DNA of 29,652 nucleotides from Emiliania huxleyi CCMP1516 (GCF_000372725.1 NW_005200783.1:181012-210663); one strand, 5' to 3'; shown: positions 16,077-25,722, numbered from the stretch's first letter. Numbers and translations: made by a program. The notes: generated by a model from the sequence alone, not told the origin.

Positions 16077-17880
16077 ATGAGCCTCGAGAGCAGGCGCGCA
16101 AAATCGGCCCGCGGTCGTCGCTTCCTCGCGCAGCGCGAGCCCAAGCTCGTCGAAAACCCGCGCACCGCGCTGCTCGCCCGCGGCCAAAAGTCGTCCGCTG
16201 TCGTCAATGAGTTGCTGACGGACCTCTTCTGCCTGAAGAAGCCGCACGCAAAGCACTTCCGCCGGCACAACGCCGTCCACCCGTGGGAGGACGCCACGCC
16301 GCTCGAGTTCCTCTGCCAGAAGAATGACGCGTCGCTCTTCGGATTCGGCACGCACTCGAAAAAGAGGCGCGGCCGTCCCAGCCCGGCGCTCGAGGGGAGA
16401 GGAGGGGAGGGGAGGGTAGAGAGAGGAGGGGAGGAGGAGGGAGAGGAGCTTCGTCCGGTCGGTGGCAGCGGCGCGGGCGGGACAACGAGAGGTGGTGATG
16501 AGAGAGGCAGCCGGCGGCCTGCAGAGTGGAGCAGAGGAAGGGCGCGAGGAATGGATCCGCCGCCCGGTCTCAGCCTCCGCTGGCGTCGGCGTCCCTGCCC
16601 GCCATCAGGCCGCACAACCTCGTCCTCGGCCGCTGCTTCGACCACCGCATCCTCGACATGTACGAGTTTGGCGTCGAGGCGCCGCGACACTTCCAAGAGA
16701 CGCTTCCGGGACACTTCCGAGACACACCTCGTCGCCCGTCTGCGCCCACGGCATATTCTCCCCACATCTCGCCATATCTCCCCTGCCTCCCGGTATCTCC
16801 CCAGATCTCGCCTGCCCCAGGCGAGCGCGGCGATGGCGGGCTTTGCGAGGGGCGCCGGCGGCGGCGCGTCTGGCGAGGCGAAGCCGCTGCTGCAGTTCAA
16901 CGGAGACGGGTGGGAGAATGTGGTCGAGCTCAAGGAGCTGCGCGCCTTCCTGCTCGACTGGTTCGGGGGCAAGCCAGCCGAGGCGATCGCCCCGCTGGCG
17001 CTCGAGCGTGTGATCGCCTTCTCCGCCTCGCCCGAGGGTTGGTGCGCTCCGCCACCTCCCCATGTCCACCACTCCCCATGTCCGCCACCTCCCCATGTCC
17101 GCCACCTCCGCATGACCGTGGCTCTGGGCCCTACTGACACTGGGGGGGGGGAGGGGGCGTGACACGCTAGGGGGGAATCGGGTTCGACCCCACTGTGGGT
17201 AGGGGAGATCAGGGTTCGACCCCACTGTGGGTAGGGGATCCCCCACCCCCAGGGAGGGGCGAACCCACACCGGACGCGCGGCCAGGGAGCATATGCTTCC
17301 CATACTTCTTGGGACCCGTAGCATATGCCTCCGTACGTCTCCCCAGACCTCCGCGCCTCGCCAGAGGGGGCGGTGCGCTCCGTCTGCACCTCACACTACA
17401 GTCCCTCACCACAGTTCCTCTCACTGCACTTCGTCTGACCCTCACCCTTACCGCAGGGGCGCCGCCGACGGAGGGAGCGGTGGCTCGCGCCGTCTCGTGC
17501 GGCTGCGGCAGTATTCCGTCAAGCTGCAGAAGAGCGCCGAGGCGACGGCGCCGCACGTGGCGCTGCGCGAGATGGGCCCGCGGGTCGACTTGGTCGTGCG
17601 GCGCGTGCAGCGGCCCGCCCCAGACCTACTGCGCGAGGCGATGCGGCAGCCGGCGGCGAGCAGCGCGGCGCCAAAGAAGGCGCGCAACGTGTCGCACTCC
17701 AAGCTCGGCGGGCGCGAGGGGCGGCTGCACTTGCCCAAGCAAGACCTGTCCCAGATGCCGACGGCGCGCATGAAGGGACTCGGCAAGCGCGGCGTCGCGC
17801 CCAAGCAGGGGGGCGGCGGCGGGGGCGGCGGAGGCGGCGGCAAGCGGCATAAGGCGGCGGCTGGCGGCGGCGGCGAGTAA
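16077..17880 (+). CDS. RPF2: RPF2, Brix-domain ribosome biogenesis factor
   Basis: Four exons: 16077-16366, 16609-16678, 16821-17041 and 17457-17880, 1005 nt in all, encoding 334 residues (human RPF2 has about 306). Introns 1 and 2 are GC-AG, intron 3 GT-AG, and every junction restores the family sequence: KKR-PHNLVLGRCFDHRIL, DMYEFGVE-ASAAMAG, SASPEGW-GAADGG. Diagnostic segments are REPKLVENPRTALL, FRRHNAVHPWEDATPLEFLC, KPLLQFNGDGWE, the Brix-type VALREMGPRVDLVVRR, and the C-terminal GRLHLPKQDLSQMPTARMKG. With RRS1, RPF2 brings the 5S RNP (5S rRNA, uL18, uL5) into pre-60S particles in the nucleolus; this is established for the family. The extension is a Gly-rich and basic tail (GGGGGGKRHKAA). 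Start chosen by alignment to the family N-terminus. The minus-strand open frame across the locus is a shadow. Confidence 0.92.
17171..17239. repeat. ~33-bp two-copy tandem repeat in RPF2 intron 3
   Basis: Two copies of GGGTTCGACCCCACTGTGGG plus TAGGGGA, spaced about 33 bp apart, lie in the last RPF2 intron. GGGTTCGACCCC resembles a tRNA B box, but no tRNA fold or A box can be made from the surroundings. Confidence 0.75.
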
Positions 17881-19573
17881 GAGGGAGGGCGAGCGGGTGG
17901 CTGCGTAGCGCCGATGGTCCGATGTGGTGGCGCCGGTGCCAAGGCGTCCCTCGCGAGCGTGCCGAGGAGAGCTTTCCTGGAGCTTTCCTGGAGCTTCGCC
18001 GCTGGAGGCGGCGCGAGTGTGAGCAGCGAGGCGCGCGGCGCGTAGAGCCATGGTGAGTGTCGCCTCGCAGTGTGCCGAGCTGCAAGCCGCACCCGCCCGC
18101 CCCGTGACGGCCCGCGGTGATTCTGAGAGTCGTGCCTCGTGCGCGCCGCGCGCGCGAAAACCCCGACGGGAGGGCCCAGACCTACCCTACCTACCCCGTC
18201 ATGAGTGCCGCCCCAAGGACTCCCGTCATGAGTGCCGCGCGGATGTCTTTTTTACTTTATAATTGCGCGTGTTGGTCGCACTGGGCGGCGCGGATACGGC
18301 TATTTAGTTCCTCCTTTTGTATTAGCCGTCGCGGACGACCGTGGGGAAAAATCGAATAACGCTTAATGTGGTTCTTGACTGGCGAGGTACTTCCAGCCTG
18401 CCGCTGTGGGAACAGCTGACCTGCAGCCTCGCTCGCCGAGGCCCAGCACGCCTCTCGGCCGCAGACACAAAAACCCCGTCCTCCCCGTCGGGTGCGACGG
18501 GCTGCGTGGGCGGCTTGAGCCTCGAGCCGCTCGAGCCGCTTGCGAAGCACTTGATACAGGTTACAGCACCCCTTTGGGGTCACCCCTCAGCCCCCCCCCC
18601 CCCCCTTTCCTTTTCCTTGTTCTTTCCTGTTCTTGTTTTAAAACTCCGCTTCTCTTCTTCTCTGTTCTTTTTTGCACATCGGGCCGGCCGATACACACAT
18701 GAGTTTCATATTCATGTAAAAACTATCTCGACTGTTGCCATCCCAACGAACTGTCACTCCCCTGTCTCCCGGTGAAGACTCGTGAACGGTGAGCGGATGT
18801 GAGGTCTCTGTCTAGCGTTCTGCCTCCGCGACGCTTTCGCGCGCGCGCGCCGCGACCCGCGCGTTAGCTCGTTCTTGCGCCACTCGACGCTCTGCGCCCA
18901 CTCCTGGCCGGCGCACCAGTCTGGCGCGGCGCCGCTCGTCGAGACTGACCCTTCGGGCTCACACCACGGCTGGCCATCGCGTGAACAGGACGTGCCCTTC
19001 CGTTTTGGGGCAGCTCATACCACCCCCTTGGGGCACCAGGTCGATATCCGGCTCAAACATACGACCCCGCGGAACGCATAAGCCCCCCGTGCGCTACCTC
19101 CGATTCAGCCATTTCCGCCATTTTCGCCTGGGGGGCTTATGCGTTTCTCGCCAATGATCAGATGTCGAGCCAAAGCTGTCGACGCCGAGTTCGGCACCCG
19201 ATTCGCCCCAAAACTGAAGGAGGGAGCGCGGTTCGGAGGTGGCAAGGCACGGCGAGTGCAAACGTGCGGCTATTGGGCCTGGCGCACAACCACTGTGCAA
19301 CTCACTCAGGGTCCTTCCCCGTCCACCCCGTAGATGGGTAAAAAAGAACAGGTCGTCCGTTTATTTTTGCATTTTGTGCGACCCGAGATGTGGAGAGACT
19401 CTCAGAGGACAGACGGTCACCACAGAGCGGTGGGAGAGCGCTCATGCAACTCAAACATAGCAGCCGTTAGCCCTACGTCTTGTTTCTAGAGACAAGCCAC
19501 TCGCACCGAAAGCACACCGCACGCACATCACACACGGACCGACTTGCTTGAGCTCGATTCCTGCGTGAACTAA
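17881..19573. other. Intergenic, no recognised gene
   Basis: Features seen: a repeated AGCTTTCCTGG near 17970, a direct repeat GTCATGAGTGCCGC (about 18199 and 18226), a C-homopolymer at about 18589-18605 followed by a pyrimidine-rich stretch to 18680, a hairpin at 19073-19145, and GATGGGTAAAAAAGAACAGG near 19333 that matches a stretch near 6032. The short open frames are not convincing. Confidence 0.45.
19073..19145. repeat. 16-bp perfect inverted repeat, 41-nt loop
   Basis: AACGCATAAGCCCCCC at 19073-19088 pairs perfectly with GGGGGGCTTATGCGTT at 19130-19145. The 41-nt loop contains CCATTTCCGCCATTTTCGCC. It could be a small foldback element or a structured 3' region; no adjacent gene explains it. 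Confidence 0.75.
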
Positions 19574-21136
19574 TCACGTGGCGGTGGGTGATGGTGGAGG
19601 CGGCGACGACTTCATTTTGCTCGTCCGCTTCGACGCTTCGTCCACCCAATCTGACCTGAGCGCGACACCCCAGCCAGCGCCAGTCGGCACCTTCATCTTG
19701 CCGTCCTTGATCTTGAGCACACCCTCGGTGAAGAAGCGTTTGCCATCCGGTGGCTGCCGTGTGTTCACGGCATCGGCCTCCATGAACTGGAAGGCGTTCG
19801 GCACGGCCGCCGCTATGTGGAGTGTGAAGACAGCCACGAAGCTCGGGTTTGGGGAGTGCGGCATGAATCTGGCCCCGGCCTCCATGCTCATCCGAGCCAC
19901 AGCGAGGCTGCGCGAGACCCCGCCGATGTAGTGTACGTCAGGCTGCCACACATCCATGGCGTGGACGTTCCTCTGCCACACATCCATGCGGTACTCCTGC
20001 TCGCCGAGCGCGATCGGCATGCCCGGCATCGCCGCCCCCAGGGCCGCAGCCTTGTCGTATTCCCAGAATGGGTAGGGCTCCTCGAAGAAGGTGAAGTTGT
20101 TGTCGATGAGGAGCTGGGCGATCGGCTTGGCTCGCTCGATCGTGTCGTATCCGCCGTTGGCGTCGGCCAGAAGCGTCACCTCCGGACCTAGCAGCTGCCG
20201 CGCGAGCGGTATGAGGGTCTCGGTTCGGTTTGGCGTGATGTCCACATCCCCGCCCATGCGCTGTGCGATTTGGAATTTGAAGGCCTGCACGCCGTACTTG
20301 TCGTGATTGTGCACGGCGTTTGCCAAAAGAAGTCCCATGTCGGTCTCTCGGTTGCCATTGGAGCCGTAAACCGGCATGTGGCTCTTGCACTCACCGCCCA
20401 TCACCTCCGCGACGAGGGTGCAGACGGAGACGTTGAGGTTGCGCGCGACAAGGTCCCACAGCGCTGTGTCGACGCCGGCCAAGACCTGCGCTAGCACATC
20501 GCCCGTGTGCTTGTAGTTCTGTCGCCAAGCTGTGTCGGTAACGGCGTCGATGTCTGCAGGCGTCTCGACCGTCTTGCCGAGGACATGCGGACCCACCCAA
20601 GTGTGCACTCGTTTGGCAACGACACCGGACAGTTGTGACCTGCTGCTGTGGTAGCAAGCCTGGCCCCAACCCTCCAGATGTCCTGCCTTGACCCGAACAT
20701 GCACGTATCCGTCCTTCTCGTAGGTGTTGAGCTCCGTGACTACCATGCCATCTGACGGTGGCGCCTCCCAGTCTACGTCGCTGTCCCACCATTCTTCACC
20801 GTAGCTCCACCAGCCGGAGGGCAACGCGGGCGATGGAGGAGGCGAGGGAGACGGCGACGCGGGCGATGGAGGAGGTGAGGGAAGTCGCGGCTGCGACGGC
20901 GGCGGCTGCGACAGCGGCCACGGCCGCGCTGTGGCGTCATGCCCGCCGTTGGAGTCGGTAGCTCTCGGGAGCGACCTGCCAACGCCGAATCCGATGCCCA
21001 CGAGCGCGCATGCGCCGAGAGTCGCGATGAGCATGCGAAGCCAAGGCAAACCGTTGCCCGCTGGCTGCTTCGTAGCCTCTACTGCACGGCCTTGCTGACT
21101 GACAACGGCCACAGGGTCTATGTCAGCGAGCTGCAT
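19574..21136 (-). CDS. Membrane-anchored enolase-superfamily protein (mandelate racemase-like)
   Basis: The start at 21136 (MQLADIDPVAVVSQQG) is preferred; an upstream Met at 21295 would add 53 residues. An N-terminal membrane helix (about residues 34-54, WLRMLIATLGACALVGIGFG) and a Pro/Ser-rich stalk (residues 76-107) suggest a type II membrane protein with the enzyme domain outside the cytosol. Enolase-superfamily residues follow in order: Lys287 in FKFQIAQ, Asp325 in LLADANGGY, Glu352 in FFEEPYP, Glu379 in ALGEQEYR as metal ligands, Asp400 in WQPDVHYIGG and His427 in MPHSPNP, the likely Asp-His dyad. The usual second Lys of KxK is Gln. Family members abstract the proton alpha to a carboxylate (racemases, sugar-acid dehydratases); the substrate is unknown. 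MDVWQRNVHA-MDVWQPDVH is an 8-residue tandem duplication next to a catalytic strand. It is intronless. Confidence 0.85.
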   Translation of the reverse strand: MQLADIDPVAVVSQQGRAVEATKQPAGNGLPWLRMLIATLGACALVGIGFGVGRSLPRATDSNGGHDATARPWPLSQPPPSQPRLPSPPPSPASPSPSPPPSPALPSGWWSYGEEWWDSDVDWEAPPSDGMVVTELNTYEKDGYVHVRVKAGHLEGWGQACYHSSRSQLSGVVAKRVHTWVGPHVLGKTVETPADIDAVTDTAWRQNYKHTGDVLAQVLAGVDTALWDLVARNLNVSVCTLVAEVMGGECKSHMPVYGSNGNRETDMGLLLANAVHNHDKYGVQAFKFQIAQRMGGDVDITPNRTETLIPLARQLLGPEVTLLADANGGYDTIERAKPIAQLLIDNNFTFFEEPYPFWEYDKAAALGAAMPGMPIALGEQEYRMDVWQRNVHAMDVWQPDVHYIGGVSRSLAVARMSMEAGARFMPHSPNPSFVAVFTLHIAAAVPNAFQFMEADAVNTRQPPDGKRFFTEGVLKIKDGKMKVPTGAGWGVALRSDWVDEASKRTSKMKSSPPPPSPTAT

Positions 21137-22400
21137 CGCCACGCCGCCGCTGCCGTCCAGGCGTCGGCCGTCAGCTCCTCGATGGTCTGAACAGCCACAC
21201 CGACCCAGCGCCTTCAGAGCGGTGTTTCGGCACCGAGATCGTTTCACTAGCTCTCTTTTTGCTTGCGAACGCCAGTGAGCCAATGCTCCTGCCATCGTTC
21301 ACGAATATCAGACAAGAGAGATAGAATATCAGACAAGAGAGATAGAAGATAGACCAGAGAGATAGAAGATAGACCAGAGAGAGGGCAAAGAGGCCAAGGA
21401 AAAGGGGCCGAGGAAAAAGGAAAAGGGAAAAAGAAAAGTAAAACAGGCACATCTCTCTCTAAACAACACGTTTTGCATTAGATACGCTGGGGGGGGGGTC
21501 AAAAATCGTGCCGCCGTTCACGCTTCACAGGGTTTGCCAGTGCTTCCTCTCGCCCCGCCCGTCGCCCGGCGCGACGCAGCGCGAGATGGGAGCTGCCTCC
21601 GCGCGCGCCTCTCGCCTCGCCCCACAACCACCACTGCAGCGTCGAGCCCGTGCGTGAGCGCAAAAGAGGCTGAGAGGTGAGAGCGCATCACAGACCTCCT
21701 TTGTTGTCTACCAATGTAGGTGGGGGTTGGACTTGGAGGATTGCCGGGGGATCCGGTCCGACTACTGGTGCTATGACAAGGTGTGAGATAGACTCAGCAC
21801 ACACTCTCTCTCCCTGGGCAACACTTTTGCCACATAGATTCAACGTACCTCAGCCACTCTTCTCTGCCGCAGTCGCTTGGCAACCTGCTTGTGTCGGGCC
21901 TCGTCACCGTGGTGGACGACACGGTGATTGACGAATGCATGGGCGACGGAGACAACACCGACACCACCAGCGTCACGGCCTGCGGCAGATCGCAAAGCTC
22001 GGGAGCGCCCCAGACAGCTACAAGACAGCGCTCGAGCACATGGCTCAGCAACTGGATGAAGTGGGCGGCCGTCCACACAGAGAATGAAGCGCGGAAGCAG
22101 CCGGGGGACAGCGAGTTGCTCCTCACGAACTTCGACTTTGTGCTGGGCAAGAAGGACAAAGATGGGTACTGCCAGTCGTCGACCACCTGGGTTTGATGCC
22201 CAAACTAGAAACTGACTGTCTGCTGAGCTTGCCAGCCTGGGGGTCTGCCTTATTGGGCTTGCTCTTCTTGGGGGTCTGCTCGGCGGATGGCGACGACGAA
22301 CACAACCAAGCAAGGCGCGCAGATGTAACTTGCAGATCGATGTGCCCCGACCACCCCTGCATGTGCGCGGGCCTCTGGTGCCATACACGCCCACGCATGG
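21137..22400. other. Upstream of the enolase-family gene; one possible exon
   Basis: Holds the ~20-bp ATATCAGACAAGAGAGATAG tandem repeats (21300-21385), a G-run at 21490, and an open plus-strand stretch at about 21871-22196 that follows a CTGCCGCAG acceptor-like site (SLGNLLVSGLVTVVDDTVID...). The latter has a natural composition and ends in a stop at 22194, but no domain is recognised and a second frame is also open. Confidence 0.3.
21300..21385. repeat. ATATCAGACAAGAGAGATAG tandem repeat
   Basis: Four tandem units of about 20 bp in two variants (ATATCAGACAAGAGAGATAG and AAGATAGACCAGAGAGATAG), located upstream of the minus-strand enolase-family start. Confidence 0.85.
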
Positions 22401-22788
22401 GGCGCGTATGTTACCCTAGATAGGCGCCCACACGTGTAGCCGCGTATGTGAACATCCCTCTGTGCACGTGCCAGCGCGAGTCGCCTTCGCCGACGGGCCG
22501 TTTCACGCGCTCACGCCCGCCTATGTTGGCCAAGATAGGCGGCTGCACGTGTGGGCGCGAGTACCGCTATACGCGTCTGCACGTGTGGCCGCGTATCTTG
22601 GCTAAGATACGCGCCGGCACAGAATGACACGTATCAGCCCCGCGCCGAGCTCGATGCGCGGCAGCGGGTGAGGGCGGCTATTCTCCCCCGAGGCAGGCGA
22701 GGATACGCAGTCCCTCGTGTCGCGCGTGTAAGTCCCGGTTGCCGTGCGCGCCAGCGCGTGTGGCCGCGTACCTTAGCTAAGATACGCG
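22401..22788. repeat. Cluster of imperfect palindromes with CACGTG spacers
   Basis: At least four related 22-28 bp palindromes: 22401-22428 (arms GGCGCGTATG and GATAGGCGCC), 22517-22542 (CCGCCTATGTTGG and CCAAGATAGGCGG), 22590-22613 (CGCGTATCTT and AAGATACGCG) and 22765-22788 (CGCGTACCTTAG and CTAAGATACGCG). A weaker one is at about 22555-22574. Several are flanked by GCACGTGTGGC. The arms share a TATCTTGG core, so these are diverged copies of one unit. No gene is seen across the cluster. Confidence 0.75.
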
Positions 22789-23292
22789 CGCACGGGCGTG
22801 GGTGGGTAAAAACGGGTCACTTTGCGGGGTTCGCCGCAAAGGAGGAGAAGGGGCATTCCACTCGCGCCGAAGGGAGTGTTGAGCCGATTCTGTGATTGCG
22901 GCTGCGTGGTTGGTCGGCGGCCGTCGCGTTCGGTCGTCCCGTGCCGGCCTCGGCGTCGCGGCCCTCGCACACCCTGGGTTCGTCCGAATTCGAATCGCCG
23001 TTGTGGAGTACGGGCGCGGCAAAGTCGGCGCCTCGACAGCGCCTCGACGGCGGCCGCAAAAGCCGTCTCCTGCACGTCGCCGCGCGGCCTCGAGGCGCCG
23101 CGAGCGTGCGCTGAGGTCAGCACGACTCGCTCCGGCCCGAGACGGCCGACGCGCGCGCTCTCGCTCCCACCTCTCCATCCCGACGCTCCGCGCTCGCTGT
23201 GTCGCCCGCGATCGCGGCATAACCACCGAGCCGCAGCGCGGCGCTCGGCCCGCGCCGCCGTCTCACGAGCTCGTCTCTCGCCCGCCGCGCAG

Positions 23293-23499
23293 GCGAAAAC
23301 CAACTCCGTCCTCAAGGGCAAGCTCGAACGACTCCCGTCACTGTACCCCTCGTGCCACGCTGCAGCCGCCGCTCTCGTCTCTCCTCTGTCGCTTCGCCGC
23401 GGTCGCGGCCGCACGGAGGTGCCACGGGCCGTGCGAGTGATACTCCGCTGCGTGCTGTCCGGCTCCATATACTGCGACTGGTGCGCCGCGGATGTTTGA
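23293..23499 (+). CDS. Possible terminal exon, unknown protein
   Basis: After a CGCCGCGCAG acceptor-like site the frame reads AKTNSVLKGKLERLPSLYPS and ends ...SGSIYCDWCAADV with a stop at 23499. An AATAAA sits 70 bp downstream at 23569-23574 in a locally AT-rich patch, the position expected for a polyadenylation signal, though use of that signal in this organism is not established. The sequence upstream to 22822 is open but Arg/Pro-rich and not convincing. No family recognised. Confidence 0.25.
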   Translation, partial: AKTNSVLKGKLERLPSLYPSCHAAAAALVSPLSLRRGRGRTEVPRAVRVILRCVLSGSIYCDWCAADV

Positions 23500-24149
23500 G
23501 AGTGCGGTTTAAAAAGGTCCTGCCCCGCGCCTCCGCGGCACAGAGGCACTGGAGGCAAACTGCGGGCGAATAAATATTTTTGAACGGACAAACGCGAGCT
23601 CGCGGGGTCCACACGAAAGCACCGCTTGGCGGTGTCAGAACCGCCCTCTTGGACCCTGGTGGGCCGAATCTGCGCCCTCTGGGCCCCGGCGGCGGTCCCG
23701 GAGAGGGCCAGCACGCGGGCTCCGCCGACGATCTCGCAACGCGGGTCGCGCCGCGCGCCTCCCGAACGAAGCGTGTTGGTGCGCGATGGCGATCCTCGCC
23801 TGCGGGGAGCGGAGCACACGCGTCGGATGGCGAGGGCAGCACAAATATTGCACTCACGTCCCAGTATGGCAGCAGCCGGACGGGTTGGGTGGCGTGAGGA
23901 CAGTGGACAGGGGGTGGTGAGGATGATTCCACAGATCTCGCTGAAAATGGCCGTGTCCTTCCCGGGGGAGGCAGGCGAGCGCACACCTCGCGTCCGAGCG
24001 CGAGTCGACGAGTGGTCGCCGAGAGATCGCCGAACCACGTTTCGAGTGCGCGCGCCGCGCACACAGCACAGCTGCGGGTTGTAACTCGACTGCCGATCGC
24101 GCGCGCGGGATTTGAATGGAGCTCGCTGGCGCCAGTGCACGGCAGCACC

Positions 24150-24563
24150 GCCTAGTATCTCGGCCGGAACGAACGAGCAGTCCCCAATCGACACGTTGAG
24201 GACGCTGGGCTGGATCTGTTGAACTGCCACAGCGGGCGGAGGCGCGGGTGCCAGAGGAGGGTGACGGCCGGCGGCGGCGTACGGCGGCGAGTCGGAGGCG
24301 AGGGGGTGGCCCTGCCGCGCGACACCGGCGCCCCGTCGGGACCCACGCTGGAGCAGCTTCGGCGTCTGGCGGGGCTGCTGCGGCGGGCGGGACTGCGGCG
24401 GCGTACTGGGGCGCGAAGCGGCAAGGTTGGGCGGCGGCGACGGCGCGGCCGGCGATCGGCTCGAGGCGGTCGATCTGCCCGGTGACTGGGTCTCCTCTCC
24501 GCTACCCGCGTCCGGGGCGAGCCCGCCCTGGGGGCCCGCGTGCGTGCCCGCTGTCGTCGCCAT
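24150..24563 (-). CDS. Possible 5' exon, Pro/Ser/Ala-rich protein
   Basis: From Met 24563 the minus strand reads a Pro-rich disordered segment (MATTAGTHAGPQGG..., ...PPQSRPPQQPRQTP) and then a more ordered stretch, QQIQPSVLNVSIGDCSFVPA, ending near 24150 before the composition turns Arg-rich. If real it would be a first exon on the opposite strand from the 24856 frame, with a ~290-bp shared upstream region. No domain recognised. Confidence 0.25.
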
Positions 24564-24855
24564 TTTCTGTCGATTGCGGCGGCGCCGTACGCCTCAACGA
24601 GCGGGTCGCCGAGCGCGCCGCGCGGCTCTGGGCGTGCCGCGTCGACCCTCTCGAGCGATCGGGCCGCCTCCGGGCGCGGCGCGTCGAACGGCGCGGCCGT
24701 CAGCGAGGAATCGGCTCAACACTCCTGGGCTGGGATTCGGCGCGGGTGGCAATGAAAGGAAGCGCTTAAGCCCGGCGTCGGGCCTGGGTCGGGCTTCTCC
24801 TCTTCTTTGGCCGGCCCGGCTCGCTCTCTCTCTCTCGCGCGCGCGTCGCCCTGAG

Positions 24856-25363
24856 ATGGCGAACGTCGACACAGACAGCGCCGGTCACGAGGGGGCGATG
24901 GCGAATGTCGACACAGACAGCGCCGGACACGAGGCGCTGCTGGAGCAAACGCGGCCATTACGGCTTTTTCGATCGCAGACGCTGCCCAGCCCACGGCCTC
25001 TGGCTCCTCCTCTCATCCGCATCAAGTCGGAGCCTGTGCGCGGTGGCGACGGCACTGGACTCCTCTCGTACGCTCCTCGTGTGCGGGCGTCCTTTGTGCG
25101 CGACGGCGAGGCGGCGTCCAATCGGCGCCGGCTGAGCATCGTGATCGAGCGCAAGCAGCTGCGCGGAGGGGCGCGGGTGCGCTCCGAGATCTCTGTCGAC
25201 TGCCGGGCGCTGCTGCGGGGTCTCGTGGCGCTCCTCCTCCTCTCCACGGCGCGCGCGTATGTGGTCTCCGCCGCGCCGCACCGCCCCTCCGCCGCCGCCG
25301 CCGCATCCGCCCCGGCCGTGCCCCGCTCTGCCCTCCGATCTGGCGGGTGGGTCCATGACAGCA
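24856..25363 (+). CDS. Hypothetical exon with membrane segment; possible 5' part of the RSH gene
   Basis: The frame starts ATGGCGAACGTCGACACAGA, and the first 42 bp are tandemly duplicated (24856-24897 and 24898-24939), giving MANVDTDSAGHE twice and two possible start codons. It continues LIRIKSEPVRGGDG, RRLSIVIERKQLRGGARVR, then a hydrophobic segment (RALLRGLVALLLLSTARAYV) followed by an Ala/Ser/Pro-rich region, before running into a GGC microsatellite at about 25374-25415. The hydrophobic part followed by an acid-poor stretch looks like a plastid presequence, but it sits ~120 residues from the first Met. It may be a 5' exon of the RSH gene or a separate gene. I cannot connect it by splicing. 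Confidence 0.4.
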
Positions 25364-25370
25364 GCAGAGC

Positions 25371-25373
<3 letters not shown>

Positions 25374-25405
<32 letters not shown>

Positions 25406-25415
25406 GTGGTGGCGG
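25374..25415. repeat. (GGC)n / (GGT)n microsatellite
   Basis: Uninterrupted GGC units passing into GGT units. It produces poly-Gly or poly-Ala in whichever frame is read. Confidence 0.9.
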
Positions 25416-25483
25416 TTGGGCCATCTCACCGCTCCTTTTCGTCCCTCCGGTCCGCGCACGGGCCAGGCTCGTCTCTGGCTGCG

Positions 25484-25722
25484 CCTCGGCTGCACCTCGG
25501 CTCATCTCGGCTGCATCTCGGCTCATCTCGGCTGCACCGTGGCTCATCTCGGCTGCACCTTGGCTCATCTCGGCTAACATCTCGGCTCATCTCGGCTGCA
25601 TCTCGGCTGCACCTCGGCTCATCTCGGCTGCACCTCGGCTCATCGGCTGCACCTCGGCTCATCTCGGCTATATCTCGGCTCCGTCTCGGCTCGATTCGGC
25701 TCATCTCGGCTGCACCGCGGGC
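25484..25722. repeat. CTCGGCTGCATCTCGGCTCAT minisatellite
   Basis: About twenty units of 10-13 bp with alternating cores CTCGGCTCAT, CTCGGCTGCA and CTCGGCTATAT. This is the longest array of the family in the window, probably intronic between the 24856 exon and the RSH catalytic exons. The translated repeats (DEPRCSR or SAAPRLI) are artefacts. Confidence 0.9.

Noticed and set aside
17171..17239. tRNA gene
   Set aside because: Only a B-box-like motif is present, twice; no acceptor stem, anticodon arm or A box can be paired.
15794..17389. 531-residue minus-strand open frame across RPF2
   Set aside because: It spans RPF2 exons and introns alike and has no recognisable domain; the plus strand gives a full RPF2 once spliced.
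22773..24563. 596-residue minus-strand open frame as one complete gene
   Set aside because: Only the first ~135 residues have a plausible composition; the rest is Arg-rich and behaves like a GC-driven shadow, with an alternative plus-strand exon at 23293-23499.
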